Source: Muribaculaceae bacterium
GTDB lineage: Bacteria > Bacteroidota > Bacteroidia > Bacteroidales > Muribaculaceae
DNA length: 12,757 bases
Direction of reading: 5' to 3'
Assembly: GCA_009775375.1 (NCBI GenBank)
Contig: VSPO01000103.1
Coordinates: 1 to 12,757, forward strand
In this document: positions 4,864-12,363 of the stretch, piece by piece
Position numbering within the stretch: position 1 is the stretch's first letter
Layout: each line of letters opens with the position of its first letter
Notes under the pieces: model-generated
What the model was told of the DNA's origin: nothing
Database searches by the model: none
The model's input: the letters and a program-made list of their open reading frames with translations, nothing else
Position numbers and translations under genes: made by a program

Positions 4864-6474
4864 TCAGAATCCTTTCCAACGTGCTCTCCAGTATTTCGCT
4901 CCAAGCTCGTCCCAGCGCGATATGGTCGCGCCGAAGAAGTCGCGGGTATAGTCGGTCAGCAATTGGGCGGCCTCTTCATCTTTGCCCTCATTGAGCAGAC
5001 GGGCATACTCCTTCTCAATCATGGGAAGCTCAAATTGTCCCTTCTTCAGGAAATGGTCGCGGGCGGGCTCCATGGTCTTGCGAGCGTCTCCCCATCTTAC
5101 GGTCGCGAGCTTGTTGGGCTTGCGATAGTGCCAAAGGGCCGCGTCGTCGCGTTCGCGATGCTGTCCGCACACCTTAAGCATTTCGGGCACGTCGGTGGTG
5201 CCGGCGAAAATCGGGAACCGTGGCGACTGGCCGGGATTGTCGAGCGAGACCCAAGCCACGCCTCCGACTCCGTCGGGAAGCCAGTCGCGGCATTGCAGGA
5301 CGGTGGAGTATGCACACCATGGAACGCTGACCGTGCGGATGTTGCGCATCGTGGAATCGCCCAACGCCTCATAGACGGCGATCTCATCGGGCTGCATCCA
5401 GGGATTCGCCACAGGGCTGACAATGCTGTCGGGCACGTCGGCGCCGTCGTCTTTCTTCTTTTTAGGATTCTTCACCTTCAGCTTGCCGCTGAGATTCATC
5501 GGCGTCCCTTCATAATAGGAGCCAAGCAGACGGGCCACATCCTCCACAGAGACCTTCTTCTCCGGTTTTATGCTGACGGGAAGCTCCTCCATCTTGTCGT
5601 TGAGGCCGGCATTGGGAGCGAGCTCCTGCATGATGAAAAGCTCCCTGACGCTATAGTTTTTCGGCTCCTTCATGTAGTTGCCTCCGCTATAGGCCTTCCA
5701 GAAGGAAAATTCCTCCTTGCCGTCCCAGAGCCCCATCTTCTTGGCCACGCTTCTCACATTGTCGGAGGCCATGAAATTATCTTTGTCGTTGAAGTCGATC
5801 TTCCCGATCCTGCTGACGTTGGCCGAGACGGCGATATGATCGTCGGGAATCCTTTGTGCGGCCCAAACGCCGCCTACCTTGTCGGGGCCTTCCCCCTGGA
5901 CCTCAAAAATCCATACCTCCTTCGGGTCGGCGATCGTCAGGCATTCGCCGCTGTCGCCGTAGCCGTAATCCTTGATCAGCTTGCCCATCAGGGTGATAGC
6001 CTCACGGGCCGTGGAACAACGCTCCAAAGCCACCCTTGCAAGCTCTTCAATCATAAACATCCCTTTCTCGTTCTGCATCGTGTCGCGACCCGTATAGGTC
6101 GTTTCCCCTATGGCCAGCTGCTTCTCATTCAGGCAGGGGTAGGCTGTGTCGAGGAAGCGATACGTATGGCGGGCCTGAGGAATCTGCCCTTTCTCCTTCA
6201 TGCCGTCGGTGCTGGAGGGATATTCGGTGTGCATTCTTCCCTCATAGACGGTCATGACCGTGTCGTTGGGATAATCTTTAGGAGCGACAGGCTGCATCCA
6301 CGTGCGATACCATGAATCGCACGTATGGCTTGTCATGACCGAGCCGTCGGTCGAAGCCTGTTTGCCGACCATAATACTCGTGCAGGCGTCGCGCCGGGTC
6401 TGGGCGGCTGCAGGCATAATGACTGCCGATGCCAGGGCTACGAAAGCGGCCGCATAAATCTTGGATATTTTCAT
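4864..6474 (-). CDS. C69-family dipeptidase (PepD-like), exported
   Basis: The 536-residue product matches peptidase family C69, Ntn-hydrolases that cleave dipeptides with an N-terminal cysteine nucleophile exposed by self-processing. A signal peptide is visible: positive start, hydrophobic core to about residue 20, and PAAA-Q near 21-25. The candidate nucleophile is Cys31, in DACTSIMVGKQASTDGSV, the family's standard start of the mature enzyme. Family features downstream include EKGMFMIEELARVALERC and GECLTIADPKEVWIFEVQGE. The length is usual for the larger Bacteroidota members. A Lys-rich loop (about 335-346, KNPKKKKDDGAD) interrupts the domain and is probably surface-exposed. The likely location is the periplasm, with a role in using peptide fragments; the substrate cannot be read from the sequence. 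mscL ends 42 bases upstream on the same strand, so co-transcription is possible. Confidence 0.9.
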   Translation of the reverse strand: MKISKIYAAAFVALASAVIMPAAAQTRRDACTSIMVGKQASTDGSVMTSHTCDSWYRTWMQPVAPKDYPNDTVMTVYEGRMHTEYPSSTDGMKEKGQIPQARHTYRFLDTAYPCLNEKQLAIGETTYTGRDTMQNEKGMFMIEELARVALERCSTAREAITLMGKLIKDYGYGDSGECLTIADPKEVWIFEVQGEGPDKVGGVWAAQRIPDDHIAVSANVSRIGKIDFNDKDNFMASDNVRSVAKKMGLWDGKEEFSFWKAYSGGNYMKEPKNYSVRELFIMQELAPNAGLNDKMEELPVSIKPEKKVSVEDVARLLGSYYEGTPMNLSGKLKVKNPKKKKDDGADVPDSIVSPVANPWMQPDEIAVYEALGDSTMRNIRTVSVPWCAYSTVLQCRDWLPDGVGGVAWVSLDNPGQSPRFPIFAGTTDVPEMLKVCGQHRERDDAALWHYRKPNKLATVRWGDARKTMEPARDHFLKKGQFELPMIEKEYARLLNEGKDEEAAQLLTDYTRDFFGATISRWDELGAKYWRARWKGF

Positions 6475-6516
6475 GATTAATAAGGTTTGGTTGTGAAAAC
6501 TTCGTCGTGCCGGGAG

Positions 6517-6951
6517 TTATTTTTCCGATTTCTGCTTAAGGATGTCGCGGATTTCCGTCAGGAGCTGCTCCTCCTTCGACGGGGCGGGGGCAGGCGCGGG
6601 CTCTTCTTCCACTTTCTTCTTGAATTTCATCATCACGCGGATGGCCACGAAAATCGAGAAGGCTATGATGAAGAAATCTACGATGTTCATGATGAAGGTG
6701 CCATAATTGATCGCTACCTCCTCTACGGCCGCCACACCGTCCTCGCCTGCGGGGACACCCTCTTTGATGACATATTTAAGGTTCTCATATCCGCTGCCGC
6801 CGGTGACGAGCGAGATTACCGGCATGATGATGTCGTTGACGAGCGAGGAGACAATCTTTCCAAACGCACCGCCGACAATCACGCCGACTGCCATATCCAC
6901 TACGTTCCCCTTAAGGGCAAAAGCCTTGAAATCTTCGATGAATTTTCCCAT
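6517..6951 (-). CDS. mscL: Large-conductance mechanosensitive channel MscL
   Basis: The 144-residue protein is a full-length MscL, the homopentameric inner-membrane channel that opens under membrane tension and releases solutes on osmotic downshock. It opens with MGKFIEDFKAFALKGNVVDM. The first transmembrane helix (about 17-45) holds the family signature AVGVIVGGAFGKIVSSLVND, which lines the pore gate. A periplasmic loop (about 50-80) follows, then the second helix (about 84-108). The cytoplasmic end has an EEEPAPAPAP linker and a helical bundle (EEQLLTEIRDILKQ). The start at 6951 is set by the family; an in-frame extension to 7011 is not family-like. A weak -7-like box (TAGTTTCG, minus strand, about 6989-6982) precedes it. 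The gene is divergent from gapA and lies just upstream of the dipeptidase gene. Confidence 0.95.
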   Translation of the reverse strand: MGKFIEDFKAFALKGNVVDMAVGVIVGGAFGKIVSSLVNDIIMPVISLVTGGSGYENLKYVIKEGVPAGEDGVAAVEEVAINYGTFIMNIVDFFIIAFSIFVAIRVMMKFKKKVEEEPAPAPAPSKEEQLLTEIRDILKQKSEK

Positions 6952-7061
6952 GTTGAAAAAAATAATTAATGATTTTATGTGCGAAACTACTGAAAAATTG
7001 CTAAAAAACATAATTTTTCATGGAGAAAAACGCTTCACGGTTAAAAATCGTTCAAAACAGG

Positions 7062-7091
7062 TTGTTATCCGAATTTTTTTTTATAATTTTG
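7062..7091 (+). promoter_or_regulatory. Promoter for gapA (-33 TTG and -7 TAATTTTG)
   Basis: TTG at 7062-7064 and TAATTTTG at 7084-7091 are separated by 19 bases, matching the Bacteroidota consensus pair. The predicted start near 7097 leaves an untranslated leader of about 160 bases before the gapA ATG. Confidence 0.75.
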
Positions 7092-7141
7092 CATCGTTGA
7101 AAGAGCGGGGCATGTCGGGGTATATATCCCGCCTTCTCCGA

Positions 7142-7183
7142 GGAGGCCTTCCCGGAAGCCTCCCGACAGGCCGGAAGCCTGCC
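7142..7183 (+). promoter_or_regulatory. Structured 5' leader of gapA: two adjacent hairpins
   Basis: GGAGGCCTTCC (7142-7152) can pair with GGAAGCCTCC (7154-7163) with one bulged C, the innermost bases forming the loop. CAGGC (7167-7171) pairs with GCCTG (7177-7181). A weaker stem (CGGG...CCCG) lies further upstream near 7117-7131. They sit within the predicted leader and share the motif GGAAGCCT. They could be regulatory RNA structure or remnants of repetitive palindromes. No known riboswitch class is recognised. Confidence 0.4.
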
Positions 7184-7256
7184 GCGATTCGGGCTACAGG
7201 AATGAAAAAGAGTATTTTTATTGAAAAAATATAGCAACCCAAACACTATTAAAGCA

Positions 7257-8264
7257 ATGACAAAAATTGGTATCAACGGCTTTGGCCGTATCGGACGTTT
7301 CGTGTTCCGTGCATCAACAAAGAGAGATGACATCGAGGTAGTGGCAATCAACGACCTCCTTCCGGTTGACTACATGGCCTACATGCTCAAGTATGACACA
7401 ATGCATGGCCGCTTCGAGGGCACTGTTGACTACGATATGGAGAAGAGCCTCCTTATTGTCAATGGCAAAGAAATCCGTGTGACAGCATGCAAGAACCCCG
7501 CTGAGATCGCATGGGGCGCAGTAGGCGCAGAATACGTAGTAGAGTCCACCGGTCTGTTCCTGACAAAGGAGAAGGCTCAGGCTCACATCGAGGCTGGCGC
7601 AAAGTATGTCGTAATGTCGGCTCCTTCAAAAGACGACACCCCGATGTTCGTATGCGGCGTTAACGCCCAGACATATGCCGGCCAGCAGTTCGTTTCCAAC
7701 GCTTCCTGCACGACCAACTGCCTTGCTCCTATCGCAAAGGTCCTCAACGACAAATTCGGCATCAAGGAAGGCCTCATGACCACCGTTCACTCCACAACAG
7801 CCACCCAGAAGACCGTAGACGGTCCTTCAATGAAAGACTGGCGTGGTGGCCGTGCCGCTTCCGGCAACATCATCCCTTCATCCACCGCCCCTGCCAAGGC
7901 TGTAGGCAAAGGTATCCCCGAGCGCAACGGCAAGCTGACAGGTATCTCAATGCGTGTCCCGACTCTCGACGTGTCTGTAGTCGACCTGACCTGCAACCTC
8001 GAGAAGCCCGCTACTAAAGAGGCTATCTGCGCTGCCATGAAGGAGGCTGCTGAGGGCGAACTCAAAGGAGTGCTCGGCTACACTGAGGACGCTGTCGTAA
8101 GCTCCGACTTCCTCGGCTGCCCGCTGACCTCAATCTTCGACGCAAATGCCGGCGTATATCTGACCGACAATTTCGTGAAGGTTATCTCCTGGTATGACAA
8201 CGAGATCGGCTACTCCAACAAGGTGCTCGACCTCATCGCCATCATGAAGAAATACAATGGCTAA
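7257..8264 (+). CDS. gapA: Glyceraldehyde-3-phosphate dehydrogenase, type I (GapA)
   Basis: The 335-residue cytosolic enzyme oxidises glyceraldehyde-3-phosphate to 1,3-bisphosphoglycerate with NAD+ in glycolysis. The Rossmann dinucleotide-binding motif is GINGFGRIGR (5-14), with Asp33 at the end of strand 2 as in NAD-dependent forms. The catalytic Cys151 lies in SNASCTTNCLAP and the assisting His178 in TTVHSTTATQ. The TVDGPSMKDWRGGRAA region (186-201) follows the E. coli GapA pattern. The C-terminal SWYDNEIGYSNKVLDL is intact. The ATG at 7257 starts the conserved sequence MTKIGINGFG; an in-frame TTG at 7221 adds 12 unrelated residues and is rejected. The gene has its own promoter and a terminator hairpin after it, so it is probably a single-gene unit. 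Confidence 0.97.
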   Translation: MTKIGINGFGRIGRFVFRASTKRDDIEVVAINDLLPVDYMAYMLKYDTMHGRFEGTVDYDMEKSLLIVNGKEIRVTACKNPAEIAWGAVGAEYVVESTGLFLTKEKAQAHIEAGAKYVVMSAPSKDDTPMFVCGVNAQTYAGQQFVSNASCTTNCLAPIAKVLNDKFGIKEGLMTTVHSTTATQKTVDGPSMKDWRGGRAASGNIIPSSTAPAKAVGKGIPERNGKLTGISMRVPTLDVSVVDLTCNLEKPATKEAICAAMKEAAEGELKGVLGYTEDAVVSSDFLGCPLTSIFDANAGVYLTDNFVKVISWYDNEIGYSNKVLDLIAIMKKYNG

Positions 8265-8313
8265 GAAAAACAATCCGGTTATCGATAGATAAACGGGAAT
8301 TGTCAGAACTTCC

Positions 8314-8351
8314 GAGGGGGAAGCCGAGGCAGAGGCCTCGACTTCCCCCTC
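8314..8351 (+). terminator. Terminator hairpin after gapA
   Basis: GAGGGGGAAG-C-CGAGGC (8314-8330) pairs with GCCTCG-A-CTTCCCCCTC (8335-8351), 16 of 17 positions, with loop AGAG. It starts 50 bases past the gapA stop and is followed by a short TTCC. The stem is long, but the weak U-tract makes efficiency uncertain. Confidence 0.6.
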
Positions 8352-8433
8352 TTCCATATCAGGCCGCTGCTTGCAGAGGGAACGGATTTCGGCGAAAAAA
8401 AAGCGGATTAAGGCAACTTCCGTGTTAAAATTT

Positions 8434-8464
8434 TTGAATATGCCACAATTTTTGCGTAATTTTG
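8434..8464 (+). promoter_or_regulatory. Promoter for the wecA-like gene (TTG ... TAATTTTG)
   Basis: TTG at 8434-8436 and TAATTTTG at 8457-8464 have a 20-base spacing. The predicted start near 8470 gives a leader of about 29 bases to the ATG at 8499, and leaves the GTG at 8493 as an unlikely start. Confidence 0.75.
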
Positions 8465-8498
8465 CACAGATTATCCCCTCATAATACAATCAGTGCCT

Positions 8499-9647
8499 AT
8501 GATTTTGCACGACAACTCAACATTATTCTGGCTTGAAAACGACTTGCTCTCGTTTGCCATCTCAGCATTACTCGCAGGAATCATCATTCCCAAGATCCTG
8601 CTTATAGCGTTCCGCAAAAACCTCTTCGACGAGGTCAATGAGCGGAAAGTGCATCGCGGCGTTGTGCCCCGTCTTGGAGGCATAGCATTCTTCCCGGCGA
8701 TGCTGTTTGCCCTTTTCCTTGTCATCGCCATCGACCTCAGGATAGGCTCGGGGTTGATGAACGTCGCCCTTGCCTCGAAGATAGTTCCCCTGTCATTTGA
8801 GATATGCGCCATCATCCTTCTCTACCTCGTCGGAATCGCCGACGACCTGATAGGGGTGCGCTACATGGCCAAATTCGTTGTTCAAATCATTTCCGCCGTT
8901 CTTCTTGTCTGCTCGGGCATGTATGTGGCCAATCTCTATGGAATCCTGTGGATTAACGAGATACCCATCTGGCTTTCATGCCTGTTCACGGCCTTTATTG
9001 TGGTCTACGTGGTCAACGCCATCAATCTTATCGACGGCATCGACGGCCTTGCATCCGGCCTGAGCACGATAGCCCTCGTCTTCTACTCGATAGTATTCTT
9101 CCAGGGTGGGGAATATATCTTCTCGCTCGTAGCCGCCGCCACTGCCGGCACGCTTTTCCCGTTCTTCTACTACAACGTCTTCGGCGATCCCAACAAGCAA
9201 AAAAAGATATTCATGGGCGACACCGGAGCACTGACAACAGGCATGGTGCTTGTCTTCTGCGCCATCGCTGTCATGTCGGCGCGTCCCGACTTCCTCAATG
9301 TAGACTACAACCCGGCAATGGTGGCGCTTTCGCCGCTCATCATCCCCTGCTTCGATGTCTTCAGGGTCTATTTCCATCGTGTGCGCCACCATCGCAATCC
9401 TTTCCTCCCCGATAAATGCCACATCCATCACAAGCTTCTCGCGCTCGGCTTCAACCAGGCGGCAGCACTGATGCTTATCCTTGGCGCGTCGGTGGCTTTC
9501 ATCGGCATAAACGTCCTCCTCTCTCCGTATGTCAACCCTACTTTGCTGCTGATTTTAGACGTCCTTATCTGGACGTGCGGCAATATGGGCCTGACAAAGG
9601 CCATTCGCATCAGGGAGAGGAAGACAGGCAAAGTGCTCTATGAATAA
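8499..9647 (+). CDS. Undecaprenyl-phosphate sugar-1-phosphate transferase, WecA/TagO-type
   Basis: This 382-residue multi-pass membrane enzyme belongs to the MraY/WecA/TagO family. The family moves a sugar-1-phosphate (for WecA, GlcNAc-1-P) from a UDP-sugar to undecaprenyl phosphate, starting surface polysaccharide assembly. Family motifs are in order: VPRLGG (56-61), Asp115-Asp116 in GIADDLIGVRYMAKF, NLIDGIDGLASG (176-187), FMGDTGALTTG (238-248) and the HIHH motif (308-311) within the cytoplasmic loop NPFLPDKCHIHH. The HIHH loop marks the WecA/TagO branch rather than MraY. About ten hydrophobic segments are visible. It is alone, with no glycan cluster in the window, and has its own promoter and a strong terminator. 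The pathway (capsule, O-glycan or general glycosylation) cannot be told from the sequence. The transferred sugar is inferred from the family. Confidence 0.9.
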   Translation: MILHDNSTLFWLENDLLSFAISALLAGIIIPKILLIAFRKNLFDEVNERKVHRGVVPRLGGIAFFPAMLFALFLVIAIDLRIGSGLMNVALASKIVPLSFEICAIILLYLVGIADDLIGVRYMAKFVVQIISAVLLVCSGMYVANLYGILWINEIPIWLSCLFTAFIVVYVVNAINLIDGIDGLASGLSTIALVFYSIVFFQGGEYIFSLVAAATAGTLFPFFYYNVFGDPNKQKKIFMGDTGALTTGMVLVFCAIAVMSARPDFLNVDYNPAMVALSPLIIPCFDVFRVYFHRVRHHRNPFLPDKCHIHHKLLALGFNQAAALMLILGASVAFIGINVLLSPYVNPTLLLILDVLIWTCGNMGLTKAIRIRERKTGKVLYE

Positions 9648-9681
9648 GCTCTTTTCATAACGCACTCTAACGAGATAACAG

Positions 9682-9719
9682 GCCGGAAGATTGTCACATA
9701 GACAATCTTCCGGCTTTTT
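9682..9719 (+). terminator. Intrinsic terminator after the wecA-like gene
   Basis: GCCGGAAGATTGTC (9682-9695) and GACAATCTTCCGGC (9701-9714) form a perfect 14-bp stem with an ACATA loop, followed directly by TTTTT. This is a textbook Rho-independent terminator 35 bases past the stop. Confidence 0.92.
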
Positions 9720-9742
9720 GTTAACAATTATTAACGCGCATA

Positions 9743-9776
9743 TTGAATCCACATCCAAATAAGAGTATTAACTTTG
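9743..9776 (+). promoter_or_regulatory. Promoter for amtB (TTG ... TAACTTTG)
   Basis: TAACTTTG at 9769-9776 followed by C fits the -7 consensus. A TTG at 9743-9745 lies 23 bases upstream, at the long end of the usual spacing. The predicted start near 9782 gives a leader of about 110 AT-rich bases with no obvious hairpin. No sequence resembling an E. coli sigma-54 promoter was seen. Confidence 0.65.
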
Positions 9777-9893
9777 CGCAAAATAATGGTAAAAATCTTT
9801 AGGTTTCACTAAAACTATAAATATTTGCCATCAATATTATTCAATGTATCGCAATATGTGAATTTCTTGGATGGCAGCTAAACAGGTTAAGTT

Positions 9894-11318
9894 ATGAGTT
9901 TCTTACAGGTAAAAAAGATTAATTTCGCATGGCTGCTTGTGTTCGTGGTCATGCTTGGGTTGAGCATTGTCGGCTGCTTCATGAGTCCTCGTGAGGGGAT
10001 ATTCGACATGGCCAACAATCATCTCTTCGCCAATGTGGCATGGATGATCACTGCCACGATATTCGTGCTGATGATGACTCCGGGCCTGTCGTTCTTCTAT
10101 GGCGGCATGGTCAGGGTCAAGAACGTGATTTCGACAATGCTTCAGAGCTTTATCGTAATGGGCGTGGTCAGCGTCATATGGGTGGTCTTCGGGTTCAGCC
10201 TCGCTTTCGGCGACGACATCTGGCACGTCATAGGCAATCCCGCAGACTTCTTCATGTTTGACAACGTCGGCGTCTCCAACGTGACCGACCCGGAAAACGT
10301 TTCCTCGCAGATAGGCATCGCCACTACCACGATTCCTTTGGCCCTGTTCGCACTCTTTCAGATGAAATTCGCCATCATCACCCCCTCGCTCATCACGGGA
10401 TCGTTTGCCGAGCGCGTCCATTTTGCCGGCTATCTCCTCTTTATGGTGTTGTGGACGGTAGTGGTATATTGTCCGCTGGCCCACTGCACCTGGCATCCTG
10501 AAGGATTGTTCGGCATGATGCACGTGCACGACTACGCCGGAGGCATCGTGGTGCACGCCGCCTCGGGTATTGCCGCCCTTGCGGGCGCCCTCTATCTCGG
10601 CAAACGCACGGAAAAGACTCATTCCCGCCCGGCCAACGTCCCGTTCGTGCTGCTCGGGGCCGCGCTGCTTTGGCTTGGCTGGTTCGGCTTCAACGGAGGC
10701 TCGTCGCTGGCAGCCGACGGGATAGCCATCCTCGCGTTTCTCAACACCAACACCGCCGCCGCAACGGCCATGGTGGTATGGGTGGCAATGGACGGACTTC
10801 GTGGGCATAAGCCTTCAGCCATGGGCGCAGCCATCGGTGCCGTGGTGGGACTCGTTGCCATAACCCCTTGCGCCGGATGGGTCACCGTCGGACAGAGCGT
10901 CTGCATCTCCTTCATCATCACCATCTGCTGCAACCTTGCCTGCAGCTGGAAGGGCTACGGACATATGCTCGACGATGCGCTCGACGTATTCCCTACCCAC
11001 GGACTCGGAGGCATAATCGGAACCGTCCTGACGGGAATCTTCGCCTACGACTTCTTCGCCAAAGGCAACCCCGACATGGTCTCCCATTCCACGTTCTTCT
11101 TCAATCATATCCTTGTGCTCCTGATGGTCTTTGCCTACACCTTTATCATGAGCTACTTCCTCTATTGGATCACCGACAGAATCATCCCGATGCGCGTCTC
11201 CCGCCGCAACGAGGAGATCGGCCTCGACCGCTCGCAGCACGATGAAGTCTACGGAGGGGAGACAGGCATCGCCGAAGACTCCATGAGCCTCGAAGACTGG
11301 TACAGAAAGATGGAATGA
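9894..11318 (+). CDS. amtB: Ammonium transporter AmtB
   Basis: The 474-residue inner-membrane protein belongs to the Amt/Mep/Rh family, trimeric channels that import ammonium. About twelve hydrophobic segments are visible; the first (12-29) corresponds to an extra N-terminal helix or signal segment. Family landmarks are PGLSFFYGGMVRVKN (63-77), ITPSLITGSFAERV (162-175), Asp213 and His221 in HDYAGGIVVHAASG, and the second pore histidine His369 in DVFPTHGLGGIIG. The cytoplasmic tail has the conserved pattern RVSRRNEEIGLDRSQHDE (434-451), which in this family contacts the PII protein GlnK. The tail's last ~23 residues are acidic and extend past that motif. No glnK or other PII gene is adjacent: the next gene is gluQ, with its own promoter. 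No clear hairpin terminator follows in the 106-base gap. Confidence 0.95.
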   Translation: MSFLQVKKINFAWLLVFVVMLGLSIVGCFMSPREGIFDMANNHLFANVAWMITATIFVLMMTPGLSFFYGGMVRVKNVISTMLQSFIVMGVVSVIWVVFGFSLAFGDDIWHVIGNPADFFMFDNVGVSNVTDPENVSSQIGIATTTIPLALFALFQMKFAIITPSLITGSFAERVHFAGYLLFMVLWTVVVYCPLAHCTWHPEGLFGMMHVHDYAGGIVVHAASGIAALAGALYLGKRTEKTHSRPANVPFVLLGAALLWLGWFGFNGGSSLAADGIAILAFLNTNTAAATAMVVWVAMDGLRGHKPSAMGAAIGAVVGLVAITPCAGWVTVGQSVCISFIITICCNLACSWKGYGHMLDDALDVFPTHGLGGIIGTVLTGIFAYDFFAKGNPDMVSHSTFFFNHILVLLMVFAYTFIMSYFLYWITDRIIPMRVSRRNEEIGLDRSQHDEVYGGETGIAEDSMSLEDWYRKME

Positions 11319-11400
11319 ATTCATCATATATATTCTCCATAACGAAGTGAAACATTCGACATCCAAGTCGGTTTTATTTCGGGGATTCGCGGAAATTGCA

Positions 11401-11408
11401 TAATTTTG
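11401..11408 (+). promoter_or_regulatory. -7 promoter box for gluQ
   Basis: TAATTTTG followed by C matches the consensus. No TTG at the right distance is visible. The predicted start, near 11414, falls on or after the ATG at 11413, which argues for translation from 11425 or for a leaderless message. Confidence 0.6.
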
Positions 11409-11424
11409 CGGTATGGACGCGAAT

Positions 11425-12363
11425 ATGAAGACTGTGGGGCGATTTGCCCCCTCCCCGACGGGGAGAATGCACCTCGGAAATATTTTTGCCGCCCTCGTTT
11501 CCTGGCTCTCGGCCAGGAAGCAGGGCGGCAAATGGATTTTACGTATCGAAGACCTCGACCCGCAGCGTTCACGCCGGGAATATGCCCTCCGGATTGAAGA
11601 CGACCTGCACTGGCTCGGGCTCGACTGGGACGAGGGTGGCACCGACGCCACCGGGCCTCATGGCCCGTATTGCCAGAGTTTGCGGGGAGATTTCTATGAA
11701 GAGGCGTTGCGCCGGCTTGAGGAATCGGGGCTGACGTATCCTTGCTATTGCACACGCTCCGACATCATGGCCACCCAGGCTCCCCACGAGAGCGACGGAA
11801 GGGTGGTCTATGCGTCCACGTGTCGTCCGCCCCGGCTCGGAGGCAGATTCGAGAATCCGGATTGCGGGAAAGCGCCGAGAGCCACCCGTCTGTTTGTGCC
11901 CGACGAGGAGATCCTGTTTGCCGACCGTGTCTATGGTCGGCAGGAAGTCAATCTCGCCCGGCATTGCGGGGATTTCGTGGTGAGGAGGGCTGACGGAGCC
12001 TGGGCCTACCAGTTGGCTGTGGTGGTCGACGATGCCCTGATGGGAGTCACGGAAGTGGTTCGCGGTTGCGACCTCCTGCTTTCGTCGGCGCAGCAAATCT
12101 ATCTCTACCGGCTTTTGGACCGCCAGCCGCCACAATTCGCCCATTTCCCGCTTCTCTGCAATGAATCGGGCCAACGCCTGTCGAAACGCGACAGCTCTTT
12201 GAGCATGGAAGCACTTCGCCGGGACTACACCCCCTCGCAAATAATCGGACAATTAGCATATTATGCCGGGCTACTTCCACAGCCTTTCCCCATCTCAGCC
12301 CAAGGTCTGCTTCCCCTCTTCTCCTGGTCGGCCATATACCCGACCACCTCAATCACCGTCTGA
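11425..12363 (+). CDS. gluQ: Glutamyl-queuosine tRNA(Asp) synthetase (GluQRS)
   Basis: The 312-residue protein is a truncated paralogue of glutamyl-tRNA synthetase that attaches glutamate to queuosine at position 34 of tRNA(Asp). The class I HIGH-type motif is seen as PSPTGRMHLGN (10-19). The KMSKS-type motif is RLSKRD (251-256). A Zn site is suggested by Cys107, Cys109, Tyr129 and Cys133, the CxC...Y...C arrangement known for GluQRS. The protein ends at about 312 residues and lacks the anticodon-binding domain of GltX, which separates it from a true GluRS. The conserved start KTVGRFAPSPTGRMHLGN favours the ATG at 11425 over the ATG at 11413, which would add MDAN at the predicted transcription start. 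The C-terminal ~30 residues are weakly conserved. No dksA neighbour, as in E. coli, is present. Confidence 0.92.
   Translation: MKTVGRFAPSPTGRMHLGNIFAALVSWLSARKQGGKWILRIEDLDPQRSRREYALRIEDDLHWLGLDWDEGGTDATGPHGPYCQSLRGDFYEEALRRLEESGLTYPCYCTRSDIMATQAPHESDGRVVYASTCRPPRLGGRFENPDCGKAPRATRLFVPDEEILFADRVYGRQEVNLARHCGDFVVRRADGAWAYQLAVVVDDALMGVTEVVRGCDLLLSSAQQIYLYRLLDRQPPQFAHFPLLCNESGQRLSKRDSSLSMEALRRDYTPSQIIGQLAYYAGLLPQPFPISAQGLLPLFSWSAIYPTTSITV

Noticed and set aside
4963..6315. 450-codon plus-strand open frame
   Set aside because: It lies entirely antisense to the C69 dipeptidase, whose motifs and signal peptide are clear. It is a codon-bias shadow. The long frames at 9903-10808 and 11569-12252 are likewise antisense shadows of amtB and gluQ.
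6382..6474. C69 dipeptidase as a lipoprotein with Cys31 as the lipidated residue
   Set aside because: RRDAC is not a lipobox (no hydrophobic residue at -3). Cys31 is at the position of the family's N-terminal nucleophile.
11341..11356. AACGAAGTGAAACATT shared (14/16) with 12693-12708, each 50-60 bases before a -7 box
   Set aside because: With two mismatches allowed in 16 bases, many such pairs are expected by chance in 12.7 kb. No further copies were seen at the other promoters.
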